Source: Thiomicrorhabdus sp. zzn3 (GTDB lineage: Bacteria; Pseudomonadota; Gammaproteobacteria; Thiomicrospirales; Thiomicrospiraceae). From it: a DNA stretch of 64,000 nt. Below the pieces are notes generated by a model. The model was not told the origin of the DNA. It was given only the letters and a program-made list of their open reading frames with translations, and ran no database searches. This document shows, in pieces, positions 17,853 through 27,501 of the stretch. Within the stretch, counting starts at the first letter, position 1. Each line of letters begins with the position of its first letter. The translations under genes and the position numbers were made by a program. Location: assembly GCF_029767755.1 (NCBI RefSeq), contig NZ_JARUQS010000003.1, positions 126,446-190,445 of the forward strand, in the 5' to 3' direction.

Positions 17853-18394
17853 TTTAAAATCTCCTCAACCACTGCGGCCAAATTGTCATACACGGGAATG
17901 GCCTGCAACACAGGGTCTTGCGTTGCCAAGGTACGCTCGCCTTTTCCAGTGCGCACCAGATAAGGCTGCATTCCCCGGTTCAACGCAGCGTTCATATCGC
18001 CTAAAGTATCCCCCACCAACGGAGCTCCTTGCAAGCTCAGACCAAAGCGATTTTCAATCGCCTGCAACATCCCTACCCCCGGTTTGCGGCAGGGTGAATT
18101 ATGTACACTTAAATAGGGCGAAAAACTGATCCAGTCGACCCCTTCACACCCCAATTCGCCGAGCATGCGCTGCAGCTTCTGATGCATGGCACTTAGAATC
18201 GCATGCGAGTAATAACCGCGCGGGATACCGGATTGATTGGTCGCCACCGCCACCGTCCATCCGGCCTGTTTCAGGCGTGCAATCGCCTGCAAACTGCCCG
18301 GCACCGGCAACCACTCTTGCGGCGATTTGATAAACGCATCGGAGTCTTCATTTATGACGCCGTCGCGATCGAGAACAATGATCTTCTGTTTCAT
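17849..18394 (-). CDS. gmhB: HAD phosphatase, GmhB-like, with altered zinc loop
   Basis: GmhB dephosphorylates heptose-1,7-bisphosphate in LPS-core precursor synthesis. The HAD nucleophile motif is DRDGVINED (Asp9, Asp11), motif II is VATNQSGIPRG and motif IV VGDTLGDMNAA. The region that normally carries the zinc ligands (Cys, His, Cys, Cys ahead of RKP) reads SFSPYLSVHNSPCRKPG, leaving one of four. Activity may be zinc-independent or altered. I used ATG 18394 (181 aa). A TTG at 18418 would add eight residues. Genomic order supports the name, and heptose phosphatase is still the best guess. Confidence 0.75.
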   Translation of the reverse strand: MKQKIIVLDRDGVINEDSDAFIKSPQEWLPVPGSLQAIARLKQAGWTVAVATNQSGIPRGYYSHAILSAMHQKLQRMLGELGCEGVDWISFSPYLSVHNSPCRKPGVGMLQAIENRFGLSLQGAPLVGDTLGDMNAALNRGMQPYLVRTGKGERTLATQDPVLQAIPVYDNLAAVVEEILK

Positions 18395-18485
18395 GTTGTT
18401 ACCGACTTTTACCGACAAATGATCTGTAAATAAAAATTCCCGCCAAAGCGGGAATTTATCACAAGAATTTCTGGCACATTGCCAC

Positions 18486-18493
18486 CAGGCCTG
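18486..18493 (+). repeat. Dispersed CAGGCCTG repeat, copy 9
   Basis: Intergenic, 12 bases past the glyS stop. It reads ACCAGGCCTGTTCAATTT, a full consensus match. Confidence 0.9.
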
Positions 18494-18505
18494 TTCAATT
18501 TAAAA

Positions 18506-20587
18506 TTAAGACAAGCGCGAAATATCCGCTACCTGCAAGAACAACTGATAGATCTGATTCAACAGGGCCAAACGATTCAAACGCAAGGCCTCGTCTTCCG
18601 CCATCACCATGACGTCATCAAAGAAACGGTCAACATCGGCACGAATACCGGCCAGAGAGCCGATGGCCGCCACATAATCGTGCGCCGCAATCTGCTCGCT
18701 GACCGACTCGCGCAAGGCTTCCAAGGCATTCCACAAACTCTGCTCCGCCGCTTCGGCAAACAATTGCGTGTTGACGGTTTCCGGCAGCGATCCTTCCACC
18801 TTTTTCAACAGGTTGCTGATACGCTTGTTCGCCGCACTCAGACTCTCGGCCGCCTCCATTTCACTGAATTTTTGCACCGCTTGAATACGCTTGGCAAAAT
18901 CCACTGGATGCGCAGGACGGCACACGCGTACCGCTTCAAACTGCTCGGCAGTTACCCCTTGATCCGCATAGTAAGCACGCAGACGGCTCACGACAAAGTC
19001 GTAGATTTCTTCAATCAGTTCATCCGAACTTTCGACTTGTTCATGCAAAGCGATGCTCTGCTCAATCAACAGGCGCAAATCCAAATCGAGTTCATTCTCG
19101 ATCATAATGCGCAGCAGCCCCAAAGCGGCACGTCGCAAGGCAAACGGGTCTTTGTCCCCGCTTGGCACCTGACCGATCCCGTAAATCCCGGTAATCGTAT
19201 CCAGCTTATCGGCAATCGCCAACGCCTGGGCCACCGCTGAAGATGGCAAGGCGTCCCCAGCAAAACGCGGCTGATATTGCGCATCAATGGCATCTGCCAC
19301 TTCCGACAACTCATTTTGTTCCTGTGCGTAGTAACGCCCCATCACCCCTTGCAGTTCCGGGAATTCACCCACCATTTCCGACATCAGGTCGCATTTGGAA
19401 AGACGTGCGGCACGCTCGGCCACCTCGGCGGAAACGCCGAGGGACTTACCGACTTTGACCGTCAAGGTTTCCAAACGCTCGACCTTGTCGAACAAGGTGC
19501 CCAGTTTCTGCTGGAAGACTACCGTTTTCAAACGCGGCAGAAAATCTTCCAATGGCTGTTTGCGGTCTTGATCCCAGAAGAATTTCGCATCCGACAGACG
19601 CGGGCGGATGACGCGCTCATTCCCTGACTTAACCGACTGTGGATTCGAGCTTTCGATGTTACTGATGGTAATGAACTTGGCCATTAACTTGCCATTGGCA
19701 TCGAACATATGAAAATACTTCTGGTGTCCGGCCATCGCCGAAATCAACGCTTCGGCCGGTACAGACAGGAAACTCTCATCGAAATCGCCGACTACCGCCA
19801 CCGGCCACTCATTTAACGCCGTGACTTCTTCCAGCAGGTCTTCGTCAATTTCGGCACGGCCGCCCACGCTTTGCGCCGCCGCTTCCACCTGTTGACGAAT
19901 CGCATCGGCACGTACATCAAAATCCGCCTGCACATAGCCCTGCTCACACAACGTATTAATATAATCCGCCGGCTTGGCGATGGTAATTTCCTGCGGCGCG
20001 TGGAAACGGTGTCCGCGCGTGGTGTTGGAGGTTTGATGCCCCAAGACGGTGGCGGGAACCACTTGCTCGCCCAACAACATCAACGCCCAATGCACCGGGC
20101 GCACAAATTCCACCTCCGAACTTCCCCAACGCATGCGCTTAGGAATTGGCAGCTTCGCCAGAGATTGATTGACAATCTCGCCCAGCAATTCTGTCGCTGG
20201 CTGACCTTTCTGCTCCAGGTTGTACGCCATCCACACACCTTTATCGGTATCGATTTCAACCAGGTCTTCAACCTCGACACCGCAACCACGGGCAAACCCT
20301 TGCAAGGCTTTGGTTGGGTTGCCATCCGCGTCAAATGCCGCTTTTTTAGCCGGTCCTTTACGCTCAACTACTTTATCCGACTGCTGGATTTGCAAGGCGT
20401 CCACCTTTACAGCCAAGCGGCGCGGCGCGGCATAGACATGCACTTCACCGTGTTGCAGCTCCGCTTCTACCAGGCCTGCTGAAATGCCGTCGGCAAACGC
20501 CTGGCTCAATTTTTTTAGGGCTTTAGGAGGCAGCTCTTCGGTTCCAATCTCCACCAAAAAGTCTTCAGTCTGCTTGTGATCCGTCAT
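18506..20587 (-). CDS. glyS: Glycyl-tRNA synthetase beta subunit
   Basis: GlyS is the large tRNA-binding subunit of the heterotetrameric alpha2beta2 bacterial GlyRS. The N-terminus DFLVEIGTEELPPKALK is diagnostic, followed by the HD-like domain (AARLSKCDLMSEMVGEFPELQGVMGRYYA) and the anticodon-binding C-terminus. It is 693 aa (E. coli 689). It overlaps glyQ by one base in a TAATG junction, so the subunits are translationally coupled. One exact dispersed repeat lies at 20471, read SAGLV. Confidence 0.97.
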   Translation of the reverse strand: MTDHKQTEDFLVEIGTEELPPKALKKLSQAFADGISAGLVEAELQHGEVHVYAAPRRLAVKVDALQIQQSDKVVERKGPAKKAAFDADGNPTKALQGFARGCGVEVEDLVEIDTDKGVWMAYNLEQKGQPATELLGEIVNQSLAKLPIPKRMRWGSSEVEFVRPVHWALMLLGEQVVPATVLGHQTSNTTRGHRFHAPQEITIAKPADYINTLCEQGYVQADFDVRADAIRQQVEAAAQSVGGRAEIDEDLLEEVTALNEWPVAVVGDFDESFLSVPAEALISAMAGHQKYFHMFDANGKLMAKFITISNIESSNPQSVKSGNERVIRPRLSDAKFFWDQDRKQPLEDFLPRLKTVVFQQKLGTLFDKVERLETLTVKVGKSLGVSAEVAERAARLSKCDLMSEMVGEFPELQGVMGRYYAQEQNELSEVADAIDAQYQPRFAGDALPSSAVAQALAIADKLDTITGIYGIGQVPSGDKDPFALRRAALGLLRIMIENELDLDLRLLIEQSIALHEQVESSDELIEEIYDFVVSRLRAYYADQGVTAEQFEAVRVCRPAHPVDFAKRIQAVQKFSEMEAAESLSAANKRISNLLKKVEGSLPETVNTQLFAEAAEQSLWNALEALRESVSEQIAAHDYVAAIGSLAGIRADVDRFFDDVMVMAEDEALRLNRLALLNQIYQLFLQVADISRLS
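20471..20478 (+). repeat. Dispersed CAGGCCTG repeat, copy 10
   Basis: Near the 5' end of glyS. It reads ACCAGGCCTGCTGAAAT, with a good left arm and a partial right arm. Confidence 0.8.
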
Positions 20588-21507
20588 TATTTTTCCTCCT
20601 GACTTTTGACCAGCGGGAACCCTAAGGCCTCGCGCCCTTCATAATACGCTTCGGCAATTTGTCTCGCCATGGCACGCACCCGACCGATAAAACGCGCACG
20701 CTCCGTCACCGAAATCGCATGACGGGCATCTAACAGGTTAAAGGCATGTGAGGCTTTTAGAACTTGCTCATACGCAGGCAGCGGCAGTTTATCTTCGACC
20801 AGTTTGGCAAAAATCTCTTCGCATTCGTCGAATACGCGGAACAACTTTTCGGTATCGGCTTTTTCAAAGTTGTAGGCCGACATTTCCACTTCGTTTTGAT
20901 GGAACACATCACCATAAGTCACCTTGCCGCCTGGGCCGTCCACCCAGGTCAGATCATAGACGCTGTTAACGCCTTGCAGATACATGGCGATACGCTCCAG
21001 ACCATAGGTGATCTCACCGGTGACCGGACGACACTCCAAGCCGCCGACCTGCTGGAAATAGGTGAACTGGGTCACTTCCATGCCGTTTAGCCACACTTCC
21101 CAGCCCAAGCCCCAGGCCCCCAAAGTCGGCGATTCCCAATTGTCTTCTACAAAACGGATATCATGTTCCAACGGGTCAATACCAAGCATCTTCAACGATT
21201 CCAGATACAGCTCCTGAATATTGTCTGGAGACGGCTTTAGCATCACCTGAAACTGGTAGTAGTGCTGTAGGCGGTTTGGGTTTTCACCATAGCGGCCATC
21301 CGTTGGTCGGCGGCACGGCTGAACATAGGCCGCGCGCCACGGCTCCGGGCCGATCGAACGCAAAAAGGTGGCCGGATGGAACGTTCCCGCCCCCATTTCA
21401 TTGTCGTAGGGCTGCATAATCACACACCCCTGCTCGGCCCAAAACGCTTGCAGAGTCTGAATCAATCCCTGAAAGGTACTTATATCGGTTGCTGCTTGTG
21501 ATGACAC
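20587..21507 (-). CDS. glyQ: Glycyl-tRNA synthetase alpha subunit
   Basis: GlyQ is the catalytic class II subunit that activates glycine. [46 protein letters not shown] and [21 protein letters not shown] are near-identical to E. coli. GTG 21507 (about 306 aa) is best placed, eight bases behind AGAGG. A TTG at 21513 is too close to that site. The ORF ends in the glyS start codon. Confidence 0.96.
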   Translation of the reverse strand: MSSQAATDISTFQGLIQTLQAFWAEQGCVIMQPYDNEMGAGTFHPATFLRSIGPEPWRAAYVQPCRRPTDGRYGENPNRLQHYYQFQVMLKPSPDNIQELYLESLKMLGIDPLEHDIRFVEDNWESPTLGAWGLGWEVWLNGMEVTQFTYFQQVGGLECRPVTGEITYGLERIAMYLQGVNSVYDLTWVDGPGGKVTYGDVFHQNEVEMSAYNFEKADTEKLFRVFDECEEIFAKLVEDKLPLPAYEQVLKASHAFNLLDARHAISVTERARFIGRVRAMARQIAEAYYEGREALGFPLVKSQEEK

Positions 21508-21651
21508 CGTCAAAACCTCTTAAAACTAAAGCGGAAATGCCCACAAAGCCAAGAGAAATGGCCGTGAACTCCTAATATCCTGTTAAAACGTGTAAAATCC
21601 GCTAATTATAACGTATTCAAGCTAGCCTTTGCACAAAACGGAGACCTCACA

Positions 21652-21915
21652 ATGAATGAATCCGATTCAAAAATTTCAGACGCCATCACCGTCGATGCAA
21701 AAGGTCTTAAATGTCCGATGCCGGTGATTCGGTTACAACAGCAAGTGCGTAAAAGCCAATCCGGCGACCGGATTGTGATTGAGTGTACCGACCCAGGTGC
21801 CGAAAAAGACATTCAAAGCTGGGCCAAGGTGAACAAACACTCTGTAGAGGAGTGTGAAACCACCGATTTTGGTCTAAGAATCACGCTTCGCGTTGTCGGC
21901 CGGAATGGTCTATAA
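21652..21915 (+). CDS. tusA: TusA-family sulfur carrier protein
   Basis: TusA proteins carry persulfide on one Cys for tRNA 2-thiolation, molybdenum-cofactor work or, in sulfur oxidisers, dissimilatory sulfur transfer. The signature LKCPMPVIRLQ places the active Cys21 in the CPxP motif of a small 87-aa alpha/beta protein. GGAGA lies about eight bases before ATG 21652. It is followed 45 bases later by the M23 peptidase gene. No sox, dsr or rhd gene is in view, so the specific pathway is undetermined. Confidence 0.88.
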   Translation: MNESDSKISDAITVDAKGLKCPMPVIRLQQQVRKSQSGDRIVIECTDPGAEKDIQSWAKVNKHSVEECETTDFGLRITLRVVGRNGL

Positions 21916-21960
21916 TGAATTTCGAATGAACATCTGTGTGCAAGGACACTCTGAGTCAAG

Positions 21961-23268
21961 ATGAAATCGACACTGGTTCGAAACAAATTCTCCTGGGCCA
22001 CCCTCACGGTCCTCGTAGGGCTGTTTCTAATCTCACCACATAGTTCAACGGCCAATCTTCCCCTGGAAAGAACCGCGCTGCCGCTGCCTCAACCCGATCA
22101 GGCCAAAATCAGCAACAACGCGTCTCAAAACGTTCAAGACGTCACCGAATTTTCCGAAGCCGAATGGCAAGAACACACCATCAAAATTCCTAAAAACGGT
22201 TCTTTGGGAACCGCTTTGGCCAGCATTAACGTCTCCGCAGGCACGACTCATAAAATTACCCAGCTGAAAGACAGTCGCCTGCTAACCGATCTCAGAGTCG
22301 GAGATACGCTCACCATTTGGGTAGACAAGTACGCCAATCTGCAAAAAATCCTCTACCCGAAGTCTAAAACGCTGCGCTATGAGCTGCAAAAGCAGGGGGA
22401 CAGTTTCGAAATCCGCACCATTGAAGAACAGGTGGAAGTGCGCACCGAAGTCGCGACCGGCACCATCACCGATTCGTTCTATATGGACGGCAAGCGTGCC
22501 GGCCTCTCTGCCAAAACCATTATGAACCTCGCGGATGTCTACACCTGGGACATCGACTTCATCCGCGAGCTGCGTCAAGGCGACACCTTTAAGGTCATCT
22601 ACGAAACCCATTATCTGAATAATGAGTATATCGGCGACGGTGAAATCATCGCCGCTCAGGTCACCACCAACAACCAGCGCGAAATTCATAATGCATTTCG
22701 CCTTAAAGATGGTGATAAAACCATCGGCTACTATGATGAAAAAGGCAAAAACCTGAAAAAAGCCTTTTTACGCAATCCGGTCGATTATGTGCGCATCACC
22801 TCCACTTTTAAACCGAAACGCTTTCATCCCGTCCTGAAAAAATGGCGTGCGCATCGTGGTGTTGACTATGGCGGACCGATCGGCACCCCGATTCACGTCA
22901 CCGGCAACGGCAAAATTGTTTTCCGCGGCTGGGGCAGAGGCTATGGAAACTACATCAAAGTGCAACATGCTGGCAAGTACATGACCGTTTATGGCCATAT
23001 GTCGCGCTTCGGAAAATACAAAAAAGGCGACTGGGTCAAACAGGGCGACACCATCGGTTATATAGGAATGACGGGGCTGGCCACCGGCCCGCATTTGCAC
23101 TATGAATTCCGCATTAATGGCGTTCATAAAGATCCATTAAAGATGAAATTTCCATCGGCTAATCCGGTTGCAAAAAAATACCAGACGGGATTCAAGCAAC
23201 AGAGCCAATTGATGTTAAGCCAGCTGGAACGTTATTCTCCCGATCTGCAGATGGCGAGTTTTGAATAG
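21961..23268 (+). CDS. mepM: M23-family murein endopeptidase (MepM-like)
   Basis: This periplasmic LytM-type zinc endopeptidase cuts peptidoglycan cross-links to admit new strands. A signal/anchor helix (residues 10-26) is followed by a LysM-like/OapA-like segment (about 75-165) and the M23 catalytic domain with HRGVD (His298, Asp302) and HLH (His378, His380), so the metal site is complete. At 435 aa it matches MepM. It ends two bases before anmK, consistent with one cell-wall-turnover operon. The closest general order is the pseudomonad M23 peptidase-anmK pair. Confidence 0.9.
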   Translation: MKSTLVRNKFSWATLTVLVGLFLISPHSSTANLPLERTALPLPQPDQAKISNNASQNVQDVTEFSEAEWQEHTIKIPKNGSLGTALASINVSAGTTHKITQLKDSRLLTDLRVGDTLTIWVDKYANLQKILYPKSKTLRYELQKQGDSFEIRTIEEQVEVRTEVATGTITDSFYMDGKRAGLSAKTIMNLADVYTWDIDFIRELRQGDTFKVIYETHYLNNEYIGDGEIIAAQVTTNNQREIHNAFRLKDGDKTIGYYDEKGKNLKKAFLRNPVDYVRITSTFKPKRFHPVLKKWRAHRGVDYGGPIGTPIHVTGNGKIVFRGWGRGYGNYIKVQHAGKYMTVYGHMSRFGKYKKGDWVKQGDTIGYIGMTGLATGPHLHYEFRINGVHKDPLKMKFPSANPVAKKYQTGFKQQSQLMLSQLERYSPDLQMASFE

Positions 23269-23270
23269 GC

Positions 23271-24422
23271 ATGGCTACTGCTTCAAAAGCACCTTCACCC
23301 GAATATTATATTGGCCTCATGTCAGGGACGAGTGTAGACGGGGTCGACGCAGCACTGGTCAAAATAGAAAACACATCCATTGAACTCATCGATTCGCTTG
23401 AGCACCCGCTTGATGAAACCTTAAAAGCCGGATTGATTGAGCTCAATCAAACCCCTGAAATCCCGCTTGCGCGTTTATGCCAGTTGGAGTTTAAGGTCGC
23501 CCAAGCATTCAGCGACGCTGCCCTGACATTGCTCAAAAAAACCGGTTACAAATCATCGCAAATCCGCGCTATCGGCAGCCATGGACAAACCATTTATCAT
23601 GCGCCCAACATTCCTATGAGCTTGCAAATTGGCCACCCCGCTTTTATTGCCAAACAAACGGGCATTGATACGGTTGCGGATTTTCGTATTGATAACATGG
23701 CAGCTGGCGGACAAGGCGCTCCTTTGGCCCCCGCTTTCCATAAGATATTGTTTGCGCAGCAAAGACCCGCTTTTGTCGTCAATATTGGCGGCATTGCCAA
23801 TATCAGCTACTTGGATCCAGTGTCCGGTTCGGCCATCGGTTTCGATTGCGGTCCTGGCAACGCGCTGATGGACGAACTCTGCCAAACCACCTTTGATTGC
23901 CGTTATGACCGTGACGGGCATATTGCGGCACAAGGCAAGGTCATTGACCCTCTACTTAAACAGCTGCTCAGCCATCCTTATTTTCAACAGGCCTATCCCA
24001 AAAGTACCGGAAGAGAAACTTTTCACTCTGCCTGGTTGCAACAGCAACTCCACCATTATGGCGAACCTGTTGAACCAAAAGACCTCATGGCAACTTTATG
24101 CGAACTGACCGCTGCCAGTATCGCGCTTGGTATTCTGCAGATATTGACCAAAGAAAAACCGGATACCCACAACCGGGCCAAGCAGGTATGGATTGTGGGT
24201 GGCGGGGCCTACAACCCTCACCTTCTTAACCGCCTGCAAAAACAGCTAACGGATTTTGAGGTTGCCAGCAGTGACAAAATCAATATTCATCCCAATGCGT
24301 TAGAAGCGATGATGTGCGCGTGGCTGGCGCAACAACGAGTCCAGAACAGCCCGATCGATCTCATCGACATTACCGGCGCCAATCGCAATGTGGTCTTGGG
24401 CGGTTTATGGCTGGCTGACTAA
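23271..24422 (+). CDS. anmK: Anhydro-N-acetylmuramic acid kinase
   Basis: AnmK opens and phosphorylates 1,6-anhydroMurNAc released by lytic transglycosylases, giving MurNAc-6-phosphate for recycling. MSGTSVDGVDAALV, DFRIDNMAAGGQGAPLAPAFH, NIGGIANIS and GFDCGPGNALMDE are the kinase motifs. It is 383 aa and starts two bases after the peptidase gene, so coupling is likely. The CAGGCCTA variant at 23988 is read QAY. A bidirectional terminator follows. Confidence 0.95.
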   Translation: MATASKAPSPEYYIGLMSGTSVDGVDAALVKIENTSIELIDSLEHPLDETLKAGLIELNQTPEIPLARLCQLEFKVAQAFSDAALTLLKKTGYKSSQIRAIGSHGQTIYHAPNIPMSLQIGHPAFIAKQTGIDTVADFRIDNMAAGGQGAPLAPAFHKILFAQQRPAFVVNIGGIANISYLDPVSGSAIGFDCGPGNALMDELCQTTFDCRYDRDGHIAAQGKVIDPLLKQLLSHPYFQQAYPKSTGRETFHSAWLQQQLHHYGEPVEPKDLMATLCELTAASIALGILQILTKEKPDTHNRAKQVWIVGGGAYNPHLLNRLQKQLTDFEVASSDKINIHPNALEAMMCAWLAQQRVQNSPIDLIDITGANRNVVLGGLWLAD

Positions 24423-24451
24423 AACCAATCCCTTCCAACACTAGACACAAA

Positions 24452-24473
24452 AAAACCGGCAAATGCCGGTTTT
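24452..24473. terminator. Bidirectional intrinsic terminator, anmK / gltA
   Basis: Arms AAAACCGGC (24452-24460) and GCCGGTTTT (24465-24473) enclose an AAAT loop. A T-rich tract follows on the plus strand and an A-run precedes it, so it serves convergent anmK and gltA. Confidence 0.9.
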
Positions 24474-24498
24474 CTTTTTACCAAATCAGCTTCGTTGC

Positions 24499-25677
24499 CT
24501 ATCGCTCACCTTTAATGCCAGACGAACGCTGCTCCATAGGCAAATAACAAGAAGTGCCTGCGCCAGTATAAATCTGGGTTGGACGGAAAATTTTATTGTT
24601 CTGCAACTGCTCACGCCAGTGTGCCATCCAGCCAGCCGATCTTGCTACCGCAAAAATAGGAGTGAACAGGCCTGCATCGAAGCCCATCTCTTTGTACAGA
24701 ATGCCTGAGTAGAAATCGACGTTCGGATACACCCCTTTATGCGCTAACAGCTCTTCGCAAATACGTTCAACCTCCATTGCCGTTTCAAATGCCTGGCTCA
24801 AACTGCCGGCATCGCTTTTCTTTTTCAGCACTTCAGAGGACATTTTCTGCAAAATGGTGGCACGCGGATCTTTGGTCTTGTATTCGCGATGCCCCATTCC
24901 CCAGATGACTTTCTTATTCGCCAGACGGTCTTCGATATAAGCACGCGCATTTTCAGGGCTACCAATCTCATCCAACATCTCGATCACTTTCTGATTGGCT
25001 CCACCATGCAAGGGGCCAGAAAGCGAAGCAATAGCAGATGAAATAACGGAACATGGATTCGCCAACGTTGATCCCGTTACCATGGTGGTAAAAGTAGAAG
25101 CATTAATGGTATGCTCCGCGTGCAAAATCAAACAGGCATCCAACAAACGCGCCCAGTCCGGATCCGGTTCTTCGCCGGTCACCATATACAGAAAGTTTTC
25201 CGCATACGTCAGGTCTTTACGCGGTTCAATCGGATCATAACCATTGCGCATATGCTCCCACATCGCCACAAGCGTCCCCATATGGGCAATAATTTTAACG
25301 GTTACGTCATTGATATAAGTTTGGTTTTCAGTACCGCCCTTCATATACTCGGTACTTGGATAGAAACTGGCCAGACTGGCCACCACCACTTGCAACATGT
25401 GCATTGGATGGGTCGTTGGCGGCAGGTTTTTCATGATTTCACGGATGTTATATTTGACACGGCGATTCTCACGCAACTGATTGTCAAATAACGTCAACTC
25501 TTCCTGAGTTGGCAGCTCACCAAATAGCAACAGCAAAGTGGTTTCTTCAAACGAAGATTTCTCTGCCAATTCCATAATATCGTAGCCCCGATAGGTTAAA
25601 ACACCTTCCTGACCGTCAATAAATGAAATTTTGGATTCCGTTGCCGGAACCCCTGCTAAACCTGGAATATACTGCAT
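24499..25677 (-). CDS. gltA: Citrate synthase (short, type I-like)
   Basis: It condenses oxaloacetate with acetyl-CoA. Catalytic residues are His224 (GPLHGGAN), His263 (GMGHREYKTKDPRA) and Asp321 (NVDFYSG). At 392 aa it lacks the N-terminal beta domain of the hexameric NADH-inhibited enzyme of E. coli (427 aa), which points to a dimeric, NADH-insensitive type. A 2-methylcitrate synthase is a possible alternative, but no prp genes are nearby. Its insertion between anmK and erpA differs from the pseudomonad order. It contains one exact dispersed repeat, read DAGLFT. Confidence 0.88.
   Translation of the reverse strand: MQYIPGLAGVPATESKISFIDGQEGVLTYRGYDIMELAEKSSFEETTLLLLFGELPTQEELTLFDNQLRENRRVKYNIREIMKNLPPTTHPMHMLQVVVASLASFYPSTEYMKGGTENQTYINDVTVKIIAHMGTLVAMWEHMRNGYDPIEPRKDLTYAENFLYMVTGEEPDPDWARLLDACLILHAEHTINASTFTTMVTGSTLANPCSVISSAIASLSGPLHGGANQKVIEMLDEIGSPENARAYIEDRLANKKVIWGMGHREYKTKDPRATILQKMSSEVLKKKSDAGSLSQAFETAMEVERICEELLAHKGVYPNVDFYSGILYKEMGFDAGLFTPIFAVARSAGWMAHWREQLQNNKIFRPTQIYTGAGTSCYLPMEQRSSGIKGER
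24667..24674 (-). repeat. Dispersed CAGGCCTG repeat, copy 11
   Basis: Inside gltA. The reverse strand reads GCAGGCCTGTTCACTC, with the right arm intact. Confidence 0.85.
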
Positions 25678-25814
25678 AGTGTTTCCTGAAATTTAATCGA
25701 TATTAAAGCCTGCTGACTCTCTCACTTGATTGCGCTTAGCCTATCGAACTTCTACGTTTCGCTTCAGTACTCAGTTCAAGAAGGAACAGCAAAGAACGCC
25801 ATCCGACCTCTAAA

Positions 25815-26156
25815 TCAGACGCTGAAAGAAGACCCGCAGCCACACGTCGTGGTTGCATTCGGGTTTTCAATCACAAAACGTGCACCCTGCAAATCTTCTA
25901 AATAGTCAATTTTTGCGCCGACCAGATACTGAAAACTCATCGGATCGACTAACAAGGTAACGCCGTTTTTGGTCACCACTGTGTCGTCTTCAGCCTGTTC
26001 TTCATCAAAGGTAAAACCGTATGAAAAACCAGAACAACCACCACCGGTGATATACACCCGTAGCTTCAAGTTTGGATTTTGCTCATCTTCAATCAGGCCT
26101 TTAACTTTATCTGCTGCGGCATCGGTAAAGTTTAAAGGCGTTGGAATATCAGACAT
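25815..26156 (-). CDS. erpA: Iron-sulfur cluster insertion protein ErpA
   Basis: ErpA is an A-type carrier that hands Fe-S clusters to apo-enzymes such as IspG. The three ligand cysteines are Cys41 (GGGCSGF), Cys105 and Cys107 (CGCGSSF). At 113 aa it matches E. coli ErpA (114). ATG 26156 has GGAGA nine bases upstream. A GTG at 26174 is in frame but unlikely. It is transcribed alone from an extended -10 promoter placed in the argC terminator region. Confidence 0.93.
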   Translation of the reverse strand: MSDIPTPLNFTDAAADKVKGLIEDEQNPNLKLRVYITGGGCSGFSYGFTFDEEQAEDDTVVTKNGVTLLVDPMSFQYLVGAKIDYLEDLQGARFVIENPNATTTCGCGSSFSV

Positions 26157-26254
26157 CTTCTGTTTTCTCCACACTGATCAAGCCTTTTCAAGATTAACCA
26201 TATTCACAATGGCCTTACAAAACTTAGGGAAAAGTGCTTGAGTTCTAAAAAGGC

Positions 26255-26263
26255 ATTATAACA
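26255..26263 (-). promoter_or_regulatory. Extended -10 promoter element for erpA
   Basis: The minus strand reads TGTTATAAT, a perfect extended -10. It lies about 100 bases before the erpA start and directly after the argC terminator. No good -35 sits at 17 bases, as expected for an extended -10. Confidence 0.55.
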
Positions 26264-26264
26264 A

Positions 26265-26296
26265 AAAGCCCCGTCTTTTTTACAAAACGGGGCTTT
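26265..26296 (-). terminator. Intrinsic terminator of argC
   Basis: A ten-base stem (AAAGCCCCGT at 26265-26274 with ACGGGGCTTT at 26287-26296) has a 12-base loop. On the minus strand it runs into a T-tract just past the argC stop. Confidence 0.88.
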
Positions 26297-26346
26297 AGAA
26301 ACAACCATTCACTTACAGCCATCTTTGCCGACAGCCATGCCTGACT

Positions 26347-27420
26347 TTAAGGCATCAAAGCCACCTGTTTGAGTCCGGCGGATTCGTCCAGGCCAAACAG
26401 AATATTCATATTCTGTACCGCCTGACCCGCAGCCCCTTTGACCAAGTTATCGATCACCGAGGTCACCACCACCGTATTACCGCCTTGTGGACGATAAACT
26501 GCCATGCGGCACATATTCGACCCTTTGGTCATACGCGTTTCCGGCAAGCTGCCTGCCGGCATGACGTCAACAAAATATTCGTTGGCGTAAGTTTCTTCAA
26601 ACAGCGACTGTAGCGCCGGCTGATCCACGTCCTGTTTCAATGTCGCGTAAATCGACGACTCCATGCCGCGCACCATCGGAACCAGATGCGGTACAAACGT
26701 CAGCTGAACGGGACTGCCATTCAACTCACCCAGTTTATCAACCATTTCTGGGTGGTGACGATGGCCATTCACGCCATAGGCTTTAAAGCTTTCGCTCATT
26801 TCCGCGCCTAACATCGCCACATTGGCACCACGCCCGGCACCGCTGACTCCTGATTTACCATCAGCGACAATACCGTTGGTTTCAATCAAACCGGCTTTCA
26901 ACAACGGCAATAAGCCCAATAAGATGCTGGTTGGGTAACACCCCGGATTAGCGATAACCGAGGCCTGCTTGATTTGCTCCCGGTACCACTCTGGCAATCC
27001 ATAGGCGACCTTTTCCATGATCTGCGGACAACTGTGCTCCATGCCATACCACTGACTCCAGACATCCAAATCGCGAATTCGGAAATCCGCCGCCAGATCG
27101 ATGACCTTGACCCCAGCTGCCGTCAACTCAGGTGCCATACTCATCGCCACACCATGCGGTGTCGCGAAAAAGACCACATCACAAGATGCCAATACATCAA
27201 CACTTGGCTCAGAAAAAGTCAGAGTATCGTAGAAGCCTCGCAAGTTAGGAAACATATCCTCAACGCGCACCCCCACTTCACTCCGTGAGGTAATGGCCAC
27301 CACTTCCGCATTTGGGTGGTTAGCCAACAATCTCAATAACTCTACGCCGGTGTAACCGGTACCACCGACAATCCCGATCCGGACGTTCTCAACCTTTGCG
27401 ATTTGTTGTGTCATTTCCAT
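26347..27420 (-). CDS. argC: N-acetyl-gamma-glutamyl-phosphate reductase
   Basis: ArgC performs the third step of arginine synthesis, NADPH reduction of N-acetylglutamyl phosphate. [17 protein letters not shown] is the Rossmann start, ANPGCYPTS holds catalytic Cys161 and HRHHPEM the proton-transfer His region. It is 357 aa from ATG 27420, about ten longer at the N-terminus than usual. GTG or ATG codons just inside are possible starts. It is a single gene with its own terminator. An internal GAGGCCTG variant is at 26960. Confidence 0.94.
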   Translation of the reverse strand: MEMTQQIAKVENVRIGIVGGTGYTGVELLRLLANHPNAEVVAITSRSEVGVRVEDMFPNLRGFYDTLTFSEPSVDVLASCDVVFFATPHGVAMSMAPELTAAGVKVIDLAADFRIRDLDVWSQWYGMEHSCPQIMEKVAYGLPEWYREQIKQASVIANPGCYPTSILLGLLPLLKAGLIETNGIVADGKSGVSGAGRGANVAMLGAEMSESFKAYGVNGHRHHPEMVDKLGELNGSPVQLTFVPHLVPMVRGMESSIYATLKQDVDQPALQSLFEETYANEYFVDVMPAGSLPETRMTKGSNMCRMAVYRPQGGNTVVVTSVIDNLVKGAAGQAVQNMNILFGLDESAGLKQVALMP

Positions 27421-27501
27421 TTCTCAATCTGTGATTTTTAGCCGTTTATTTTAACGAATTTTCATACTGTCTGTTTAAAAGAAGCACAAAACGCCTGCGC
27501 T

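Noticed and set aside
18479..19240. 253-codon plus-strand frame opposite glyS
   Set aside because: It mirrors glyS codons, has no ribosome-binding site, and its Gln/His/Arg-rich product matches no family.
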